Assembly: GCA_902493585.1 (NCBI GenBank)
Contig: CABUPZ010000006.1
Span: 1 to 64,000, forward strand
Direction of reading: 5' to 3'
From: an uncultured Fusicatenibacter sp.
Lineage (GTDB): Bacteria > Bacillota > Clostridia > Lachnospirales > Lachnospiraceae
Length of the DNA: 64,000 nucleotides
The number at the start of each line of letters is the position of its first letter. Position 1 is the first letter of the stretch. Of this stretch, positions 1 to 9,510 are shown piece by piece. The notes under the pieces are model-generated. The model was not told the origin of the DNA. It was given only the letters and a program-made list of their open reading frames with translations, and searched no databases. The translations under genes and the position numbers were made by a program.

Positions 1-876
1 CATCTGGTTCGCTTTGTAGAAGAACTCAAGAACCTGCATGTACATGGAATCAGAATCGGTAATATCCTGATAGTCAGAACCATCTGCTTTTGCCAGCACG
101 AATCCCAGCTCATCGTATCCATAGTAGCAGGTCGGCTGTTTTGCATTGTTCATCATGTTTCCATCCCAGTCTTTGAAGAAGGACAGCGCGTAGGTCGGTT
201 TTCCGCTGTCACTGGTCGGTACCGCTTCCTGCATCTGTTTCAGGACATCCAGAAGTCCATCCAGATCCTTGATCTCCGGATAACCTACTGCTTTGTAAGC
301 ATCCCAGCGAACGTAAGGACCAAAGGTCGGCTCCAGAGACTCTCCTGGCTCTGTCGGAGCGCTGCTGGATACTTCAGACGGAACCGCATAAATTCCATCT
401 TCCTCTACCAGGCTGTTGGTTGACTCAATCGCGGTGTCATATCTGTGAACATTTTCTGCATCTGTAAGCAGGTCTGTCATATCCATAACCAGTCCTGCGG
501 TTACAAGATTCTGAAGACGTCCTGCATCTGCATTGGTCAGGATCAGGTCCCCCAGATCTCCTGCTGCGGAACGTGTCTGGAACAGGGTATCGCCGCCTCC
601 TGCTACGTTTGGAGCGATGATATTCAGTTCCATATTGAATTTGTCTTTTACGATTTTTGCAAACCATCCGGACTGGATACCCTGGTAGTTTGCCTGACCG
701 TCAAACACATCAACGGTGATGAACTCATCGTAAGTACCGTCGCTGCTTCCGGTGCTGCCGGAAGATGCTGTGCTGCTTCCGGAGCTGCTCGCGGAATCAC
801 CGGAGCCGCCGCAGCCTGCCAGCAGGGATACACCCATTACTGCGCATAACATAATGCTGATAATTTTCTTTTTCAT
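1..876 (-). CDS. ABC transporter sugar-binding lipoprotein (partial)
   Basis: Extracellular solute-binding protein of a carbohydrate ABC importer; it would capture an oligosaccharide outside the membrane and deliver it to the two permeases encoded upstream. The first 292 residues are present and the C-terminus runs off the left edge. Residues 1-22 form a lipoprotein signal ending in LLAGC, with Cys22 the predicted lipidation site, followed by a Gly/Ser-rich linker (residues 23-47). The start is ATG 876, preceded by GAGGT. It is 46 bases downstream of a permease gene in the same direction, as in LplA/YtcQ-type operons. The ligand cannot be read from sequence; the nearby cellobiose phosphorylase suggests a beta-glucan-derived disaccharide (inference). 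Confidence 0.85.
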   Translation of the reverse strand, partial: MKKKIISIMLCAVMGVSLLAGCGGSGDSASSSGSSTASSGSTGSSDGTYDEFITVDVFDGQANYQGIQSGWFAKIVKDKFNMELNIIAPNVAGGGDTLFQTRSAAGDLGDLILTNADAGRLQNLVTAGLVMDMTDLLTDAENVHRYDTAIESTNSLVEEDGIYAVPSEVSSSAPTEPGESLEPTFGPYVRWDAYKAVGYPEIKDLDGLLDVLKQMQEAVPTSDSGKPTYALSFFKDWDGNMMNNAKQPTCYYGYDELGFVLAKADGSDYQDITDSDSMYMQVLEFFYKANQM

Positions 877-922
877 GATAAATACCTCACTTTTATCTGT
901 TTCAATAAACTGCTGTGTGGGA

Positions 923-1846
923 TCAACCCTTTACAGAACCGATCATGATACCTTTTACAAAGAATCTCTGGAACATCGGATATACAAACAGGATCGGCAG
1001 TACAACGATAACGGATACCGTCATACGGATCGAGGTCGGTGTCTGCTGTGTTGCCAGAGCCGCCATGTTCAGTGTCGAACCTGCGTTGTTTCTTACCATT
1101 GCTGCCAGGGAGTTTGCCTGGTTGATGTATGTATACAGCAGGTACTGCAGAGAGTACAGTTTCTGATCGGTGATGTAGATCAGGGTATCCTGGAAGGAGT
1201 TCCACTGACCAACCGCTGCAAAGATTGCTACCGTTGCCAGGATCGGGGTACATGCCGGAAGGATGATCTTTACGAAGACCCTGAGGATACCTGCACCGTC
1301 AATCTCTGCCGCCTCCTGCAGCGCTCTCGGAATCGACTCTACGTAAGTCTTAACCAGGATAATGTTGAACGGCTGTACGATCGCCGGGATAACATATACC
1401 CAGAACGTATTGGTCAGATGCAGAGTCTGCATGGTGATGAACATCGGAATCAGTCCTGCGTTGAAGTACATGGTGATAACGATGAAACGATACAGGAACT
1501 TTCTTCCCCACATCTTTTCCTGTGTGAACATGAATCCCAGGAAAGCAGATGCGAGTACCGTACATGCCGTACCGATTACTGTTCTTGCCAGAGATACGAG
1601 CGCTGCCGTACCAAGTCCGCTCAGCTGAAGTACCTGTTTATAGTTCTCCAGATGAATGTCCTTCGGAATGAAGTTGATCATACCATTGGCACTCAGATCG
1701 TTGGCGCTGATCGTGTTGATGATCAGATAGTAAAACGGATAGACACAAATAAGGGTGAACAGACCGAATATCAGGTAGTTGACAATGCTAAAGGATATGT
1801 CTGATCCGGAATAGTGTTTCATTTTTTTCTTGATTTTTGCTTCCAT
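923..1846 (-). CDS. carbohydrate ABC transporter permease, LplC/YtcP type
   Basis: Inner-membrane permease of a type I sugar importer. The 307 residues contain about six hydrophobic segments, the first at roughly residues 22-44. The EAA loop that docks the ATPase reads EAAEIDGAGILRVFVKIILP near residue 200. The start ATG 1846 has AAGGAGA seven bases upstream. It lies 15 bases after the stop of the second permease and 46 bases before the binding protein, so the three form one leftward operon. No ATPase gene is seen; LplBC-type systems commonly share a housekeeping MsmX-like ATPase encoded elsewhere. Confidence 0.92.
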   Translation of the reverse strand: MEAKIKKKMKHYSGSDISFSIVNYLIFGLFTLICVYPFYYLIINTISANDLSANGMINFIPKDIHLENYKQVLQLSGLGTAALVSLARTVIGTACTVLASAFLGFMFTQEKMWGRKFLYRFIVITMYFNAGLIPMFITMQTLHLTNTFWVYVIPAIVQPFNIILVKTYVESIPRALQEAAEIDGAGILRVFVKIILPACTPILATVAIFAAVGQWNSFQDTLIYITDQKLYSLQYLLYTYINQANSLAAMVRNNAGSTLNMAALATQQTPTSIRMTVSVIVVLPILFVYPMFQRFFVKGIMIGSVKG

Positions 1847-1861
1847 CTCACATTCTCCTTT

Positions 1862-2812
1862 TTAAATAATCGATTCTCCACGGGTCTTCTTGGAAATGAC
1901 ATTGACGATGATAAGCAATGTAACGCTGACGATACTCTTCAGCATACTGATCGCCGTTGCCAGAGACAGACTCGATCCGGTCATACCTATATTATATACA
2001 TACAGGTCAAGTACCTGGATGTGCTCCTTGTTGAAGGAGTTCTGGAATACGTAATACTGGTCCATACCATTGTTCAGGAAGTTTGCAACAGACATCATCA
2101 GAAGTACGAAGTATGTCGGAAGCAAAGCAGGGAACGTAATATGGCGCATCAGCTGGAAACGGTTTGCTCCGTCTACACGTGCAGCCTCATAAAGCTCAGG
2201 ATCGATCCCTGAGATAGATGCCAGATACATGATGGAGTTCCATCCGAGTCCTTTCCAGGTGCTCCATGCAAGCATCATCAGCCAGGTATGTTTGTCGCTG
2301 TCCAGAATCTGCAGCGGCGCATCGATCAATCCAAGATTCTGCAGTACAGTATTAAGCATACCTGTGTTGGAGAACAAACTGAACGCGATGGAATATACCA
2401 GAACCCAGCTGATGAAGTTCGGAAGCGTTGTCAGTGTCTGTACCACATTCTTGAACCATTTACATTTGATCTCATTGAGGAAGATCGCAAACAGCATAGG
2501 AAGCATGGATGTTGCAATACCCAGCAAACTCATTGCAAAGGTATTCTTCAATACCTGGATCATCTGTGCTACCTGTGTCTTGTTGCCAAACAGCATCTCG
2601 AACCACTGGAGTCCGACAAACTCACACTGACTTAAAGCCAGAGGCGGTTTGTAATCATAGAATGCATAGATCCAGCCATGCAGTGGGAAATAGGAAAACA
2701 GAAAACATAAAATAATGAACGGCAGAACTAACAGTGTCAATTTCTTATTGGTCTTACTTTTCTTTTTCACGCCGTTTTTGGCAGGTGCACCTGCCGTAAC
2801 TGATTTGGCCAT
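1862..2812 (-). CDS. carbohydrate ABC transporter permease, LplB/YteP type
   Basis: Second permease of the sugar importer and first gene of the operon. The 316-residue protein has a lysine-rich cytoplasmic N-terminus (residues 1-25), a first membrane helix at about 26-48 and five more after it. The EAA loop reads EAARVDGANRFQLMRHITFP near residue 215. The start ATG 2812 follows AAGGAGG with a good spacing. It is divergent from the yesL-like gene; the 290-base gap between them is AT-rich and should hold both promoters. An AGAG-GTAAAAT-CTCT inverted repeat near 2930-2955 is a weak operator candidate. Confidence 0.92.
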   Translation of the reverse strand: MAKSVTAGAPAKNGVKKKSKTNKKLTLLVLPFIILCFLFSYFPLHGWIYAFYDYKPPLALSQCEFVGLQWFEMLFGNKTQVAQMIQVLKNTFAMSLLGIATSMLPMLFAIFLNEIKCKWFKNVVQTLTTLPNFISWVLVYSIAFSLFSNTGMLNTVLQNLGLIDAPLQILDSDKHTWLMMLAWSTWKGLGWNSIMYLASISGIDPELYEAARVDGANRFQLMRHITFPALLPTYFVLLMMSVANFLNNGMDQYYVFQNSFNKEHIQVLDLYVYNIGMTGSSLSLATAISMLKSIVSVTLLIIVNVISKKTRGESII

Positions 2813-3103
2813 TTTTTTACCTCCTTCTTGACTCTGCCTTTTATGTCCGATATTTTAGCATTATTTTTTCGTCACATATACCATAGAAATTTAATGTTTT
2901 TACTGTTTTTTTTAGAATATGTATATTTTTAGAGGTAAAATCTCTACTTTTTCACGTAAAATATCTAGCATTCTTTCTGTAGATTTCTTTAGCGGTAAGA
3001 TTGTAAGATGTTCCTGAAGTAAAAGATTCGGTTACGATTCAGTCAGCGCCTCCGGTTCCTGTCTGAAAGATACCAAATTTGTATGAAACAGGGGGAATTC
3101 CTT

Positions 3104-3766
3104 ATGAGATTTCGTTACGACAGTCCATTCTTTGAGTTTATGAACACTCTCGCCGCTTTTATCGGTCTGAATGTAGTGTTTCTGATCACCTGTCTTCCCG
3201 TAGTCACCATCGGTCCGGCGCTCACCGCACTCTATACCGTGACCATGCAGGAAGCACGCAAGGAACATGGATATATCTTTTCTACATATTTTAAAGCTTT
3301 TAAATCGTCCTTTAAACCGTCATTCCTGGGAGGTCTTTTCTACCTGTTCATCGGCGCGGTTCTTCTTTTTAATTTGGCGTTCTGGTCAGCAATGGGCACC
3401 GTCCTTGGAAATATCATTCTGCTGCTTATCACTTTCGCAGTGGTAGTGGCTGTTATTTCTTTTCTTTATACTTTCCCGCTTCTGGCGAGATTTGATGGTT
3501 CTCTGAAACAGATGCTCAAAAGCGCCTTTCCGATCGCAATGACACACAGGAAATACACGCTGGCGCTTCTGGGTGTTCAGGCAGTCGCCGTTGCTTTCTG
3601 CCTGCTCGTTCCATTGGCGAAAATCTTTATGGTACTTCTTGGATTTTCGTTTCTTGCTTACTGCAACTCTTTCCTGTTCATCAAGGTTTTCCGGGATTAT
3701 GAGGAACAGGAGGCAGAACCAGAGGAAATTTCTGAGACTTCCGGTATCAACCAGGTGAAAGCCTGA
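3104..3766 (+). CDS. YesL-family (DUF624) membrane protein
   Basis: Integral membrane protein of the DUF624/YesL family, which in Firmicutes is usually found beside polysaccharide-uptake ABC genes; its biochemical role is unknown. About 220 residues with roughly five hydrophobic segments and the family-typical N-terminus MRFRYDSPFFEFMNTLAAF. The frame is open from an ATG at 3083, but ATG 3104 has AGGGGG five to eight bases upstream and matches the family start, so it is preferred. It is divergent from the permease operon and about 50 bases ahead of the phosphorylase, so it is probably co-transcribed with it. Confidence 0.82.
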   Translation: MRFRYDSPFFEFMNTLAAFIGLNVVFLITCLPVVTIGPALTALYTVTMQEARKEHGYIFSTYFKAFKSSFKPSFLGGLFYLFIGAVLLFNLAFWSAMGTVLGNIILLLITFAVVVAVISFLYTFPLLARFDGSLKQMLKSAFPIAMTHRKYTLALLGVQAVAVAFCLLVPLAKIFMVLLGFSFLAYCNSFLFIKVFRDYEEQEAEPEEISETSGINQVKA

Positions 3767-3814
3767 TCCGGTGTCTCATAAATGACATATAATCAAAAAC
3801 GGAGGATTTTCTAA

Positions 3815-6250
3815 ATGAAATACGGATTTTTTGACGACAACGCGAAAGAATATGTGATCCAGCAGCCGGACACACCGCTTCCATGGATCAACTACTTGGG
3901 GAACAGCGATTTCTTCCGCCTGATCTCCAATACCTGCGGCGGTTACTGCTTTTACCGCGACGCGAAACTGCTGCGTCTGACCCGTTACCGCTATAACAAC
4001 GTTCCGTATGACAACAACGGACATTACTTCTACCTGAAAGACGGGGACACCATCTGGAATCCTGGCTGGCAGCCAACCAAGACTCCGCTGGATTTCTATG
4101 AATGCCGTCAGGGTATCGGATACAGCCGCTTTACTTCCAAGAAAAACGGCGTGATTGCTCAGGCGCTTTACTTCGTTCCGCTGCATGATACCTGTGAGAT
4201 CCAGCAGCTTACTCTGACCAACGACACAGATGATGTCAAGAATGTACAGCTGTTTTCCTATGTAGAATGGTGTCTGTGGAACGCAGACGACGATTCCCGC
4301 AACTTCCAGAGAAACCTGAGCACCGGTGAAGTGGAAGTGGAAAATTCCGTGATTTATCACAAGACCGAATACCGGGAGCGCCGCAATCATTTCGCTTACT
4401 ACGGTGTCAATGCGCCGGCGGATCACTTCGAAACCAGCCGTGACGCATTCCTCGGCGTTTACAACGGACCGGACCATCCGAAAGCAGTGATGAACGGAAC
4501 CTTGACCGATTCCATCGCCAGCGGCTGGTACCCGATCGCTTCCCACCAGTTCAACGTTTCTCTGGCTCCGGGCGAAAGCCGTACTTTCCTCTTTGTACTT
4601 GGATATGCAGAGAATCCTCAGGAAGAAAAATGGGAAGCTCAGGATGTGATCAATAAGAAACCGGCAAAAGCCGTTCTTGAGAAATACAGCACACAGGAAG
4701 GCGTAGATCAGGCATTTGCAGAACTGAAAGCATACTGGGAAGAGCTTCTCTCCCGTTTCCAGGTTTCCACCAAAGACGAGAAAGTCAACCGTATGGTCAA
4801 TATCTGGAACCAGTATCAGTGTATGGTTACCTTCAATATGTCCCGCTCCGCTTCCTACTACGAATCCGGCATCGGCCGCGGCATGGGATTCCGTGATTCC
4901 TGCCAGGATCTGCTGGGCTTCGTTCACCTGATTCCGGAGCGTGCGCGTACAAGAATCATCGATATCGCTTCCACACAGTTCCAGGACGGCAGCGCTTACC
5001 ATCAGTATCAGCCGCTGACCAAAAAAGGAAACTCCGATATCGGAAGCGGTTTCAACGATGACCCGCTGTGGCTGATCGCAGCAGTCTCCGCCTATATCCG
5101 CGAGACCGGCGATACCACGATCCTGGACGAGCAGGTACCGTTTGACAATGACTGGGACGTTGCCGTTTCCCTGATGGGACATCTGAAACGCAGCTTTGAC
5201 TTTATCACAACACACAAAGGACCTCACGGCCTGCCGCTGATCGGACGTGCAGACTGGAACGACTGCCTGAACCTGAACTGCTACTCCGAGCATCCGGGCG
5301 AATCCTTCCAGACCTTTGGCCCAAGCGAGGGACCGGTGGCAGAATCCGTATTTATCGCTGGTATGTTTGTGAAATACGGACGGGAATACCGGGATCTCTG
5401 CCTGCTGACCGGCAATCAGGCAGAAGCCGATTACGCAGAGGCTGAAGTTGAAAAAGTATACGATGCGATCCTGAAATACGGCTGGGACGGAAAATGGTTC
5501 CTCCGCGCTTACGATGCAAACTCCGAGAAAGTCGGCTCTGCAGAATGTGAGGAAGGAAAGATCTACATCGAACCGCAGGGATTCCTTCCGCTGTCCGGCG
5601 TAGGTATCAAAGAAGGACTTGCCGAACAGGCTCTGAAATCCGTTGAGGAGTGGCTGGACACCAAATACGGTATCACTATCCTTCAGCCGCCATACCGCAG
5701 ATATCACCTGAATCTCGGTGAGATCTCCTCTTATCCGCCGGGATACAAGGAGAATGCCGGCATCTTCTGCCACAACAACCCGTGGGTTTCCATCTCCGAG
5801 GCCGTGCTGGGGCACGGAAGCAGAGCCTTTGAGGTATACCGCAAGATCTGCCCTGCATTCCTGGAAGACATCAGTGATATCCACCGTACAGAACCGTATG
5901 TTTACTCACAGATGATCGCCGGAAAGGATGCTCCGCGGTTCGGCGAAGCAAAGAACAGCTGGCTGACCGGAACGGCTGCATGGACCTTTGTCAATGTATC
6001 TCAGTACATCATCGGTATTCAGCCGACATTGAACGGTCTGTGCATCGATCCGTGTGTACCTGCAGATTTCGGTGATTTCACCGTTACAAGAAAATACCGC
6101 GATGTTGTCTACAACATCACCGTGAAAAACCCGAACCACGTGGAAAAAGGCGTTGTGTCTATGACCGTGGACGGCGCTTCCGTTGACGGAAATATCATTC
6201 CGTTTGACAGCGGCAAGAAGACCGTTTCTGTTGAAGTTGTCATGGGCTGA
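3815..6250 (+). CDS. cellobiose phosphorylase-type GH94 enzyme
   Basis: Glycoside hydrolase family 94 phosphorylase. The family splits a beta-linked glucosyl disaccharide with inorganic phosphate to give glucose 1-phosphate and a sugar, saving ATP. The 811-residue length fits cellobiose phosphorylases and is shorter than cellodextrin phosphorylases. The beta-sandwich N-terminal domain begins [15 protein letters not shown]; the (alpha/alpha)6 barrel carries ARADWND-type active-site sequence [12 protein letters not shown] with the DWND aspartates at residues 480 and 483, one of which is the expected general acid. There is no signal peptide, so it acts in the cytoplasm on imported sugar. GGAGG lies about nine bases before ATG 3815. 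Exact acceptor specificity (cellobiose versus another beta-glucoside) is inferred. Confidence 0.93.
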   Translation: MKYGFFDDNAKEYVIQQPDTPLPWINYLGNSDFFRLISNTCGGYCFYRDAKLLRLTRYRYNNVPYDNNGHYFYLKDGDTIWNPGWQPTKTPLDFYECRQGIGYSRFTSKKNGVIAQALYFVPLHDTCEIQQLTLTNDTDDVKNVQLFSYVEWCLWNADDDSRNFQRNLSTGEVEVENSVIYHKTEYRERRNHFAYYGVNAPADHFETSRDAFLGVYNGPDHPKAVMNGTLTDSIASGWYPIASHQFNVSLAPGESRTFLFVLGYAENPQEEKWEAQDVINKKPAKAVLEKYSTQEGVDQAFAELKAYWEELLSRFQVSTKDEKVNRMVNIWNQYQCMVTFNMSRSASYYESGIGRGMGFRDSCQDLLGFVHLIPERARTRIIDIASTQFQDGSAYHQYQPLTKKGNSDIGSGFNDDPLWLIAAVSAYIRETGDTTILDEQVPFDNDWDVAVSLMGHLKRSFDFITTHKGPHGLPLIGRADWNDCLNLNCYSEHPGESFQTFGPSEGPVAESVFIAGMFVKYGREYRDLCLLTGNQAEADYAEAEVEKVYDAILKYGWDGKWFLRAYDANSEKVGSAECEEGKIYIEPQGFLPLSGVGIKEGLAEQALKSVEEWLDTKYGITILQPPYRRYHLNLGEISSYPPGYKENAGIFCHNNPWVSISEAVLGHGSRAFEVYRKICPAFLEDISDIHRTEPYVYSQMIAGKDAPRFGEAKNSWLTGTAAWTFVNVSQYIIGIQPTLNGLCIDPCVPADFGDFTVTRKYRDVVYNITVKNPNHVEKGVVSMTVDGASVDGNIIPFDSGKKTVSVEVVMG

Positions 6251-6318
6251 GAATTCCATCACATCGATTCGTAAACATCTGATTAGATGCCATAGGAAAC
6301 CATACTACTTTAACTAAA

Positions 6319-6364
6319 AATCGGAAGAAATTCCTCTTGATTGGTGGATTTCTTCCGATTTTTT
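6319..6364 (+). terminator. intrinsic terminator after the phosphorylase gene
   Basis: A 13-base stem, AATCGGAAGAAAT at 6319-6331 paired with ATTTCTTCCGATT at 6348-6360, is followed by a run of Ts. It lies 68 bases after the phosphorylase stop. Confidence 0.88.
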
Positions 6365-6365
6365 A

Positions 6366-6393
6366 CTTATAAAATCGGAGCTGCTGCTCCGAT
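6366..6393 (-). terminator. intrinsic terminator of the diguanylate cyclase gene
   Basis: ATCGGAGC (6374-6381) pairs with GCTCCGAT (6386-6393) around a four-base loop. On the minus strand the stem is followed by TTTT. A second small hairpin (TAGAT/ATCTA) lies just before it in the transcript. Confidence 0.6.
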
Positions 6394-6437
6394 AGATTTT
6401 GATCTACTTTTGCAGCAGCCCCTTTCGTATAATAATA

Positions 6438-6548
6438 TCATATTTCAGCCACTCTCTGGAAACAGGCGGAACGGTGTCCCAGAGAATCATTGATCCTCTT
6501 AAAGTTGTCCAGGTCGCACATCAGAAGCACCCCCACGACCTCATTCTG
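6438..6548 (-). pseudogene. relic of a second GGDEF domain
   Basis: Read on the minus strand in a frame shifted by one from the cyclase stop codon, this 36-codon stretch gives CDLDNFKRINDSLGH, a clear match to the N-terminal part of a GGDEF domain, and ends RVAEI, like the sequence that normally follows some ten residues later, then a stop. The residues between (RSACFQ) replace the usual GDEVL-type segment. It has no start codon or ribosome site of its own and overlaps the last bases of the intact cyclase gene. It is best read as a remnant of a deleted neighbouring or duplicated GGDEF gene. Confidence 0.6.
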
Positions 6549-7887
6549 GATCCTGTGACTCACCGGCAAACATAAATCCGCCTTTTCCCTGATTCTTTAC
6601 CTGATACAACGCTCTGTCAGCAGCTTCGTAAAGGCTGTCAAAATCCTGTTCACCGCTGCGCATTACAATGCCGATGCTGACAGAAATTTCCACATCCTCA
6701 TAGCTGTTTCCGTTCCTTTCCTGAAACTGACGGGCGATCATTTCCGCGCGTTCCACTGCAGTCTCTTTCTTTTTCAGCCCCGAAAAATACACAAGAAATT
6801 CATCGCCGCCCAGCCGTGCGCAGATATCGTCACTCCGGCTGTTCCTACGCAGGATATCCGCAAATCCCACCAGAACCTCGTCTCCTGCCAGATGTCCATA
6901 GGTATCGTTCAGCTTCTTAAAATTGTCGATATCCATCATAAACAGCACGCCGTCTTCTTTTTCCTGCAAAGATTTTTTGATCAGCCGCACCGCCGCCTTC
7001 CGGTTAAGAATTCCGGTCAGCGAATCCTGCTCCGCCTCTTTCTGCAGCATTTCCTGGCGTTCCACAGACTTTGAAATATCGATCACAACACCGATGATCG
7101 CGCAGCGTCCTTCCTCCGTGGTGATCTTCCGTCCTTTGTCGTACACCCATCTTTTCTCGCCGTTCTTTTTCAGCAGACGGTACTGAACCTCATACTCTCC
7201 CTTCTCCCGAACATCGCGGAACACTTTTTCTTCTACCCGTTCCCTATCCTCCGGCGCAATTGTCTCGATCACCATTTCACCGATATTGGAACGCAGTTCT
7301 TCATAAGTGTAACCCATGTAATCCAGCATTTCATCATTGATGATATACAGGGGAAAACCCTTCTCCAGATAGACTCCGATAATGCCTCCCGGAAAGGTAT
7401 TTGTCATCAGTTTGATCAACTCTCTGTGGGATTCCACGCTGAGCTTTTTGATAACCTCATGTCCATATTTCAAAGGGAAGAATTCCTCTTCGGTCTGCAC
7501 AGAAGTCGGTGTGGACATATGAAGGTTCAGGAACTTCCACTGCCCGCCCTCACGGCAGCAGGTCGCCGTAAGCCTCGTCTGTAAAGTAAAATATTCCCCG
7601 CTTTCTTCCGCCACACGTACCGCCACGCTGCAGAATGCACAGCATACCTCCGGATGCATGGATGTCTCCCAGTAATCTTCTATGGTATAAAAAATGGACG
7701 CCAGATTGACAGAAAATTCCTTTTGCAGAAGCTGTTCCAGCTCATGTTTGTTCCTTGCTGTTTCCTGTACCCCGGTACCAATACTGATGATCTCATCGGA
7801 TACAAATTCCAGCGTTTTTTTCAGATCTCTTTCGCTCATGTAAGCTTTTAAAAATTTTTCCAGAAGTTCTCTAACTCTATATTCCAC
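6541..7887 (-). CDS. diguanylate cyclase with NTF2-like and PAS domains
   Basis: Predicted cytoplasmic enzyme that makes cyclic di-GMP from two GTP. The 448 residues split into an N-terminal SnoaL/NTF2-like sensor fold (about 1-125), a PAS domain (about 160-275, with the PAC-like sequence KKNGEKRWVYDKGRKIT) and a GGDEF domain (about 285-440). The active-site motif is intact (RLGGDEFLVYF) and is preceded at the correct five-residue spacing by RSDD, an RxxD product-inhibition site. No membrane segment is present. Translation appears to start at GTG 7887, nine bases after AGGAGG. It is divergent from the DUF3810 gene, and the sensed signal is unknown. Confidence 0.88.
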   Translation of the reverse strand: MEYRVRELLEKFLKAYMSERDLKKTLEFVSDEIISIGTGVQETARNKHELEQLLQKEFSVNLASIFYTIEDYWETSMHPEVCCAFCSVAVRVAEESGEYFTLQTRLTATCCREGGQWKFLNLHMSTPTSVQTEEEFFPLKYGHEVIKKLSVESHRELIKLMTNTFPGGIIGVYLEKGFPLYIINDEMLDYMGYTYEELRSNIGEMVIETIAPEDRERVEEKVFRDVREKGEYEVQYRLLKKNGEKRWVYDKGRKITTEEGRCAIIGVVIDISKSVERQEMLQKEAEQDSLTGILNRKAAVRLIKKSLQEKEDGVLFMMDIDNFKKLNDTYGHLAGDEVLVGFADILRRNSRSDDICARLGGDEFLVYFSGLKKKETAVERAEMIARQFQERNGNSYEDVEISVSIGIVMRSGEQDFDSLYEAADRALYQVKNQGKGGFMFAGESQDPE

Positions 7888-8147
7888 GACAGAGTACCTC
7901 CTTGTTTTGCTGGTTGTATTATATCATTTTCTATATATCCTTTTCAACTTTATTTCTTTCATTCGGGGCTTTTGCATTCATCCAATTTTTAGACATAAAC
8001 GTGCTCTACAAATAAACAGGTAAACCGACATCCCATGGTTCCCAGCTGCCTTTTTTCATTCCGGCAAACGGTATTTCTTTCTACCGCCAAACGCCGTTGC
8101 CCTCCTCTCCCCGCCTGTGCTAAAATAGATGCACCGGAGGTATACCA

Positions 8148-9257
8148 ATGAAAAAATCTCAAAAAACCAAAACATCTCATTCCCCTGCCAGACACCGTTT
8201 TGCCGCTGCCCTGATCCTCTTTCTGCTCAGCGCCGCGCTGCTTCTGGTCTCCACGCTGGTCCCCGCAGCCGCGGAATGGTATTCCAGCCATATCTACCAG
8301 CCAGCCGCCACTGCCATCTCAGGGCTGACCGGGCGCGTGCCATTTTCCCTGGCGGAAATCGGCCTTTATCTGCTGATTCTCGGATTTCTGTTTTCTGTGG
8401 CGTACACCATCTGCCGGATCATCAAAAAAGGGGCCGCCGGTCAGCGGTTGCTCTCCTGGCTGTCCGGAATCCTTCTGGCGGCTTCCCTGCTTGCCTTCTT
8501 CTTCATGCTGGGCGGCGGGATCAATTACCACAGGGTCTCCTTCGCGGAAAAGGCCGGGATTTCTGCAGAACCATGCACGGTGGAAGACCTCTCCCGGATC
8601 TGTTCCTGGCTGACCGAAGAGGTCAATGCCAGAAGTTCCCAGGTCTCCAGAGATGAAAACGGCGTCATGAGACTGTCCCGCCCGGAAGGTCCGGACGCAG
8701 CCGCCGCCATGGCATCCCTCGGAGAAACCTTTCCGGATCTGTCCGGAAGCTATCCGATGCCGAAAAAAGTCCTGTGTTCCCAGATTCTGTCACGCCTTGG
8801 CCTGACAGGAATCTTTTCCGCGTTCACCATCGAGGCCAACTACAACCGTGATATGACCGCCTACAACATCCCTTTCACCGTCTGCCATGAACTTTCCCAC
8901 CTGAGAGGATTTATGCAAGAGGAAGAGGCAAATTTCATCGCATTCCTGGCATGCATCCAGTCCGAACAGACAGACTTTCAGTACAGCGGTTATCTGTCTG
9001 CGTGGATCTACTGCATGAACGCACTGTATGATACGGATTACGATACCTGGAGCGCCATAAGAAGCCAGCTGGCGCCTTCCGTCGAAACGGATCTGACCGC
9101 CAACCGGGAGTTCTGGGCATCCTACGACGGAATACTGGAAGAAATCTCCACCCAGGTCAATGACACCTACCTGAAGATCAACGGGCAGGACAGCGGGGTG
9201 GAGAGTTATGACATGATGGTAGAACTGACAGTTGCTTATTTTAAAGATAAAATTTGA
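8148..9257 (+). CDS. DUF3810 membrane protein with HExxH motif
   Basis: Member of the DUF3810 family, of unknown function but resembling a membrane-anchored zinc metallopeptidase. The 369 residues have three hydrophobic segments (about 18-40, 68-92 and 105-125) and then a soluble domain. In that domain VCHELSHLRGFMQEEEANF supplies an HExxH with a downstream glutamate (EExxANF), the usual geometry for zinc binding. GGAGG lies seven bases before ATG 8148. It stands alone, between the divergent cyclase gene and a short relic; peptidase activity is inferred from the motif only. Confidence 0.85.
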   Translation: MKKSQKTKTSHSPARHRFAAALILFLLSAALLLVSTLVPAAAEWYSSHIYQPAATAISGLTGRVPFSLAEIGLYLLILGFLFSVAYTICRIIKKGAAGQRLLSWLSGILLAASLLAFFFMLGGGINYHRVSFAEKAGISAEPCTVEDLSRICSWLTEEVNARSSQVSRDENGVMRLSRPEGPDAAAAMASLGETFPDLSGSYPMPKKVLCSQILSRLGLTGIFSAFTIEANYNRDMTAYNIPFTVCHELSHLRGFMQEEEANFIAFLACIQSEQTDFQYSGYLSAWIYCMNALYDTDYDTWSAIRSQLAPSVETDLTANREFWASYDGILEEISTQVNDTYLKINGQDSGVESYDMMVELTVAYFKDKI

Positions 9258-9322
9258 TCTGTTTTACACCAACTAAATTAGTTTATTTCAATTGGTGTAT
9301 TGCTATCTACGGAATGAAATGA

Positions 9323-9430
9323 TATTATGTAAACAGAGCAATGGCTGTGGAGGATATTGCCAAAGCGCTGAAAGTACACGCAAACCAGGTACAGGAATGG
9401 CTTTCAGAGCGCGCGAACCAGACAGAATAA
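9323..9430 (+). pseudogene. short fragment, possible helix-turn-helix relic
   Basis: A 35-codon open stretch ends in AVEDIAKALKVHANQVQEWL, which resembles the end of a helix-turn-helix DNA-binding domain. There is an ATG at 9341 but no convincing ribosome site, and a stop lies just upstream at 9320. The rest of any parent gene is absent. It could also be a small real protein or chance. Confidence 0.25.
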
Positions 9431-9450
9431 ACATTTACCCGAAACGAGTG

Positions 9451-9489
9451 ACAGGGAGCGGTTGAACGCAAGATACAACCGCTCCCTGT
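9451..9489. terminator. strong hairpin between convergent genes
   Basis: ACAGGGAGCGGTTG (9451-9464) pairs perfectly with CAACCGCTCCCTGT (9476-9489) around an 11-base loop. The T-tract on the plus side is short (TTTCTGTG), so it is a moderate terminator lying between rightward genes and leftward sipW. Confidence 0.6.
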
Positions 9490-9510
9490 TTCTGTGTTAT
9501 AAAAAAGCCG

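Noticed and set aside
876..890. 15-base match between the binding-protein start region and the S1 leader hairpin (TGATAAATACCTCAC)
   Set aside because: A 15-base match between two places in 64 kb on both strands is within chance expectation.
3776..5884. Long open frame of 702 codons on the minus strand
   Set aside because: It is antisense to the clearly recognisable GH94 gene, has no family resemblance and arises from codon bias of the real gene.
7989..8291. 100-codon minus-strand frame between the cyclase and DUF3810 genes
   Set aside because: Overlaps the start of the DUF3810 gene, has no ribosome site and no recognisable sequence.
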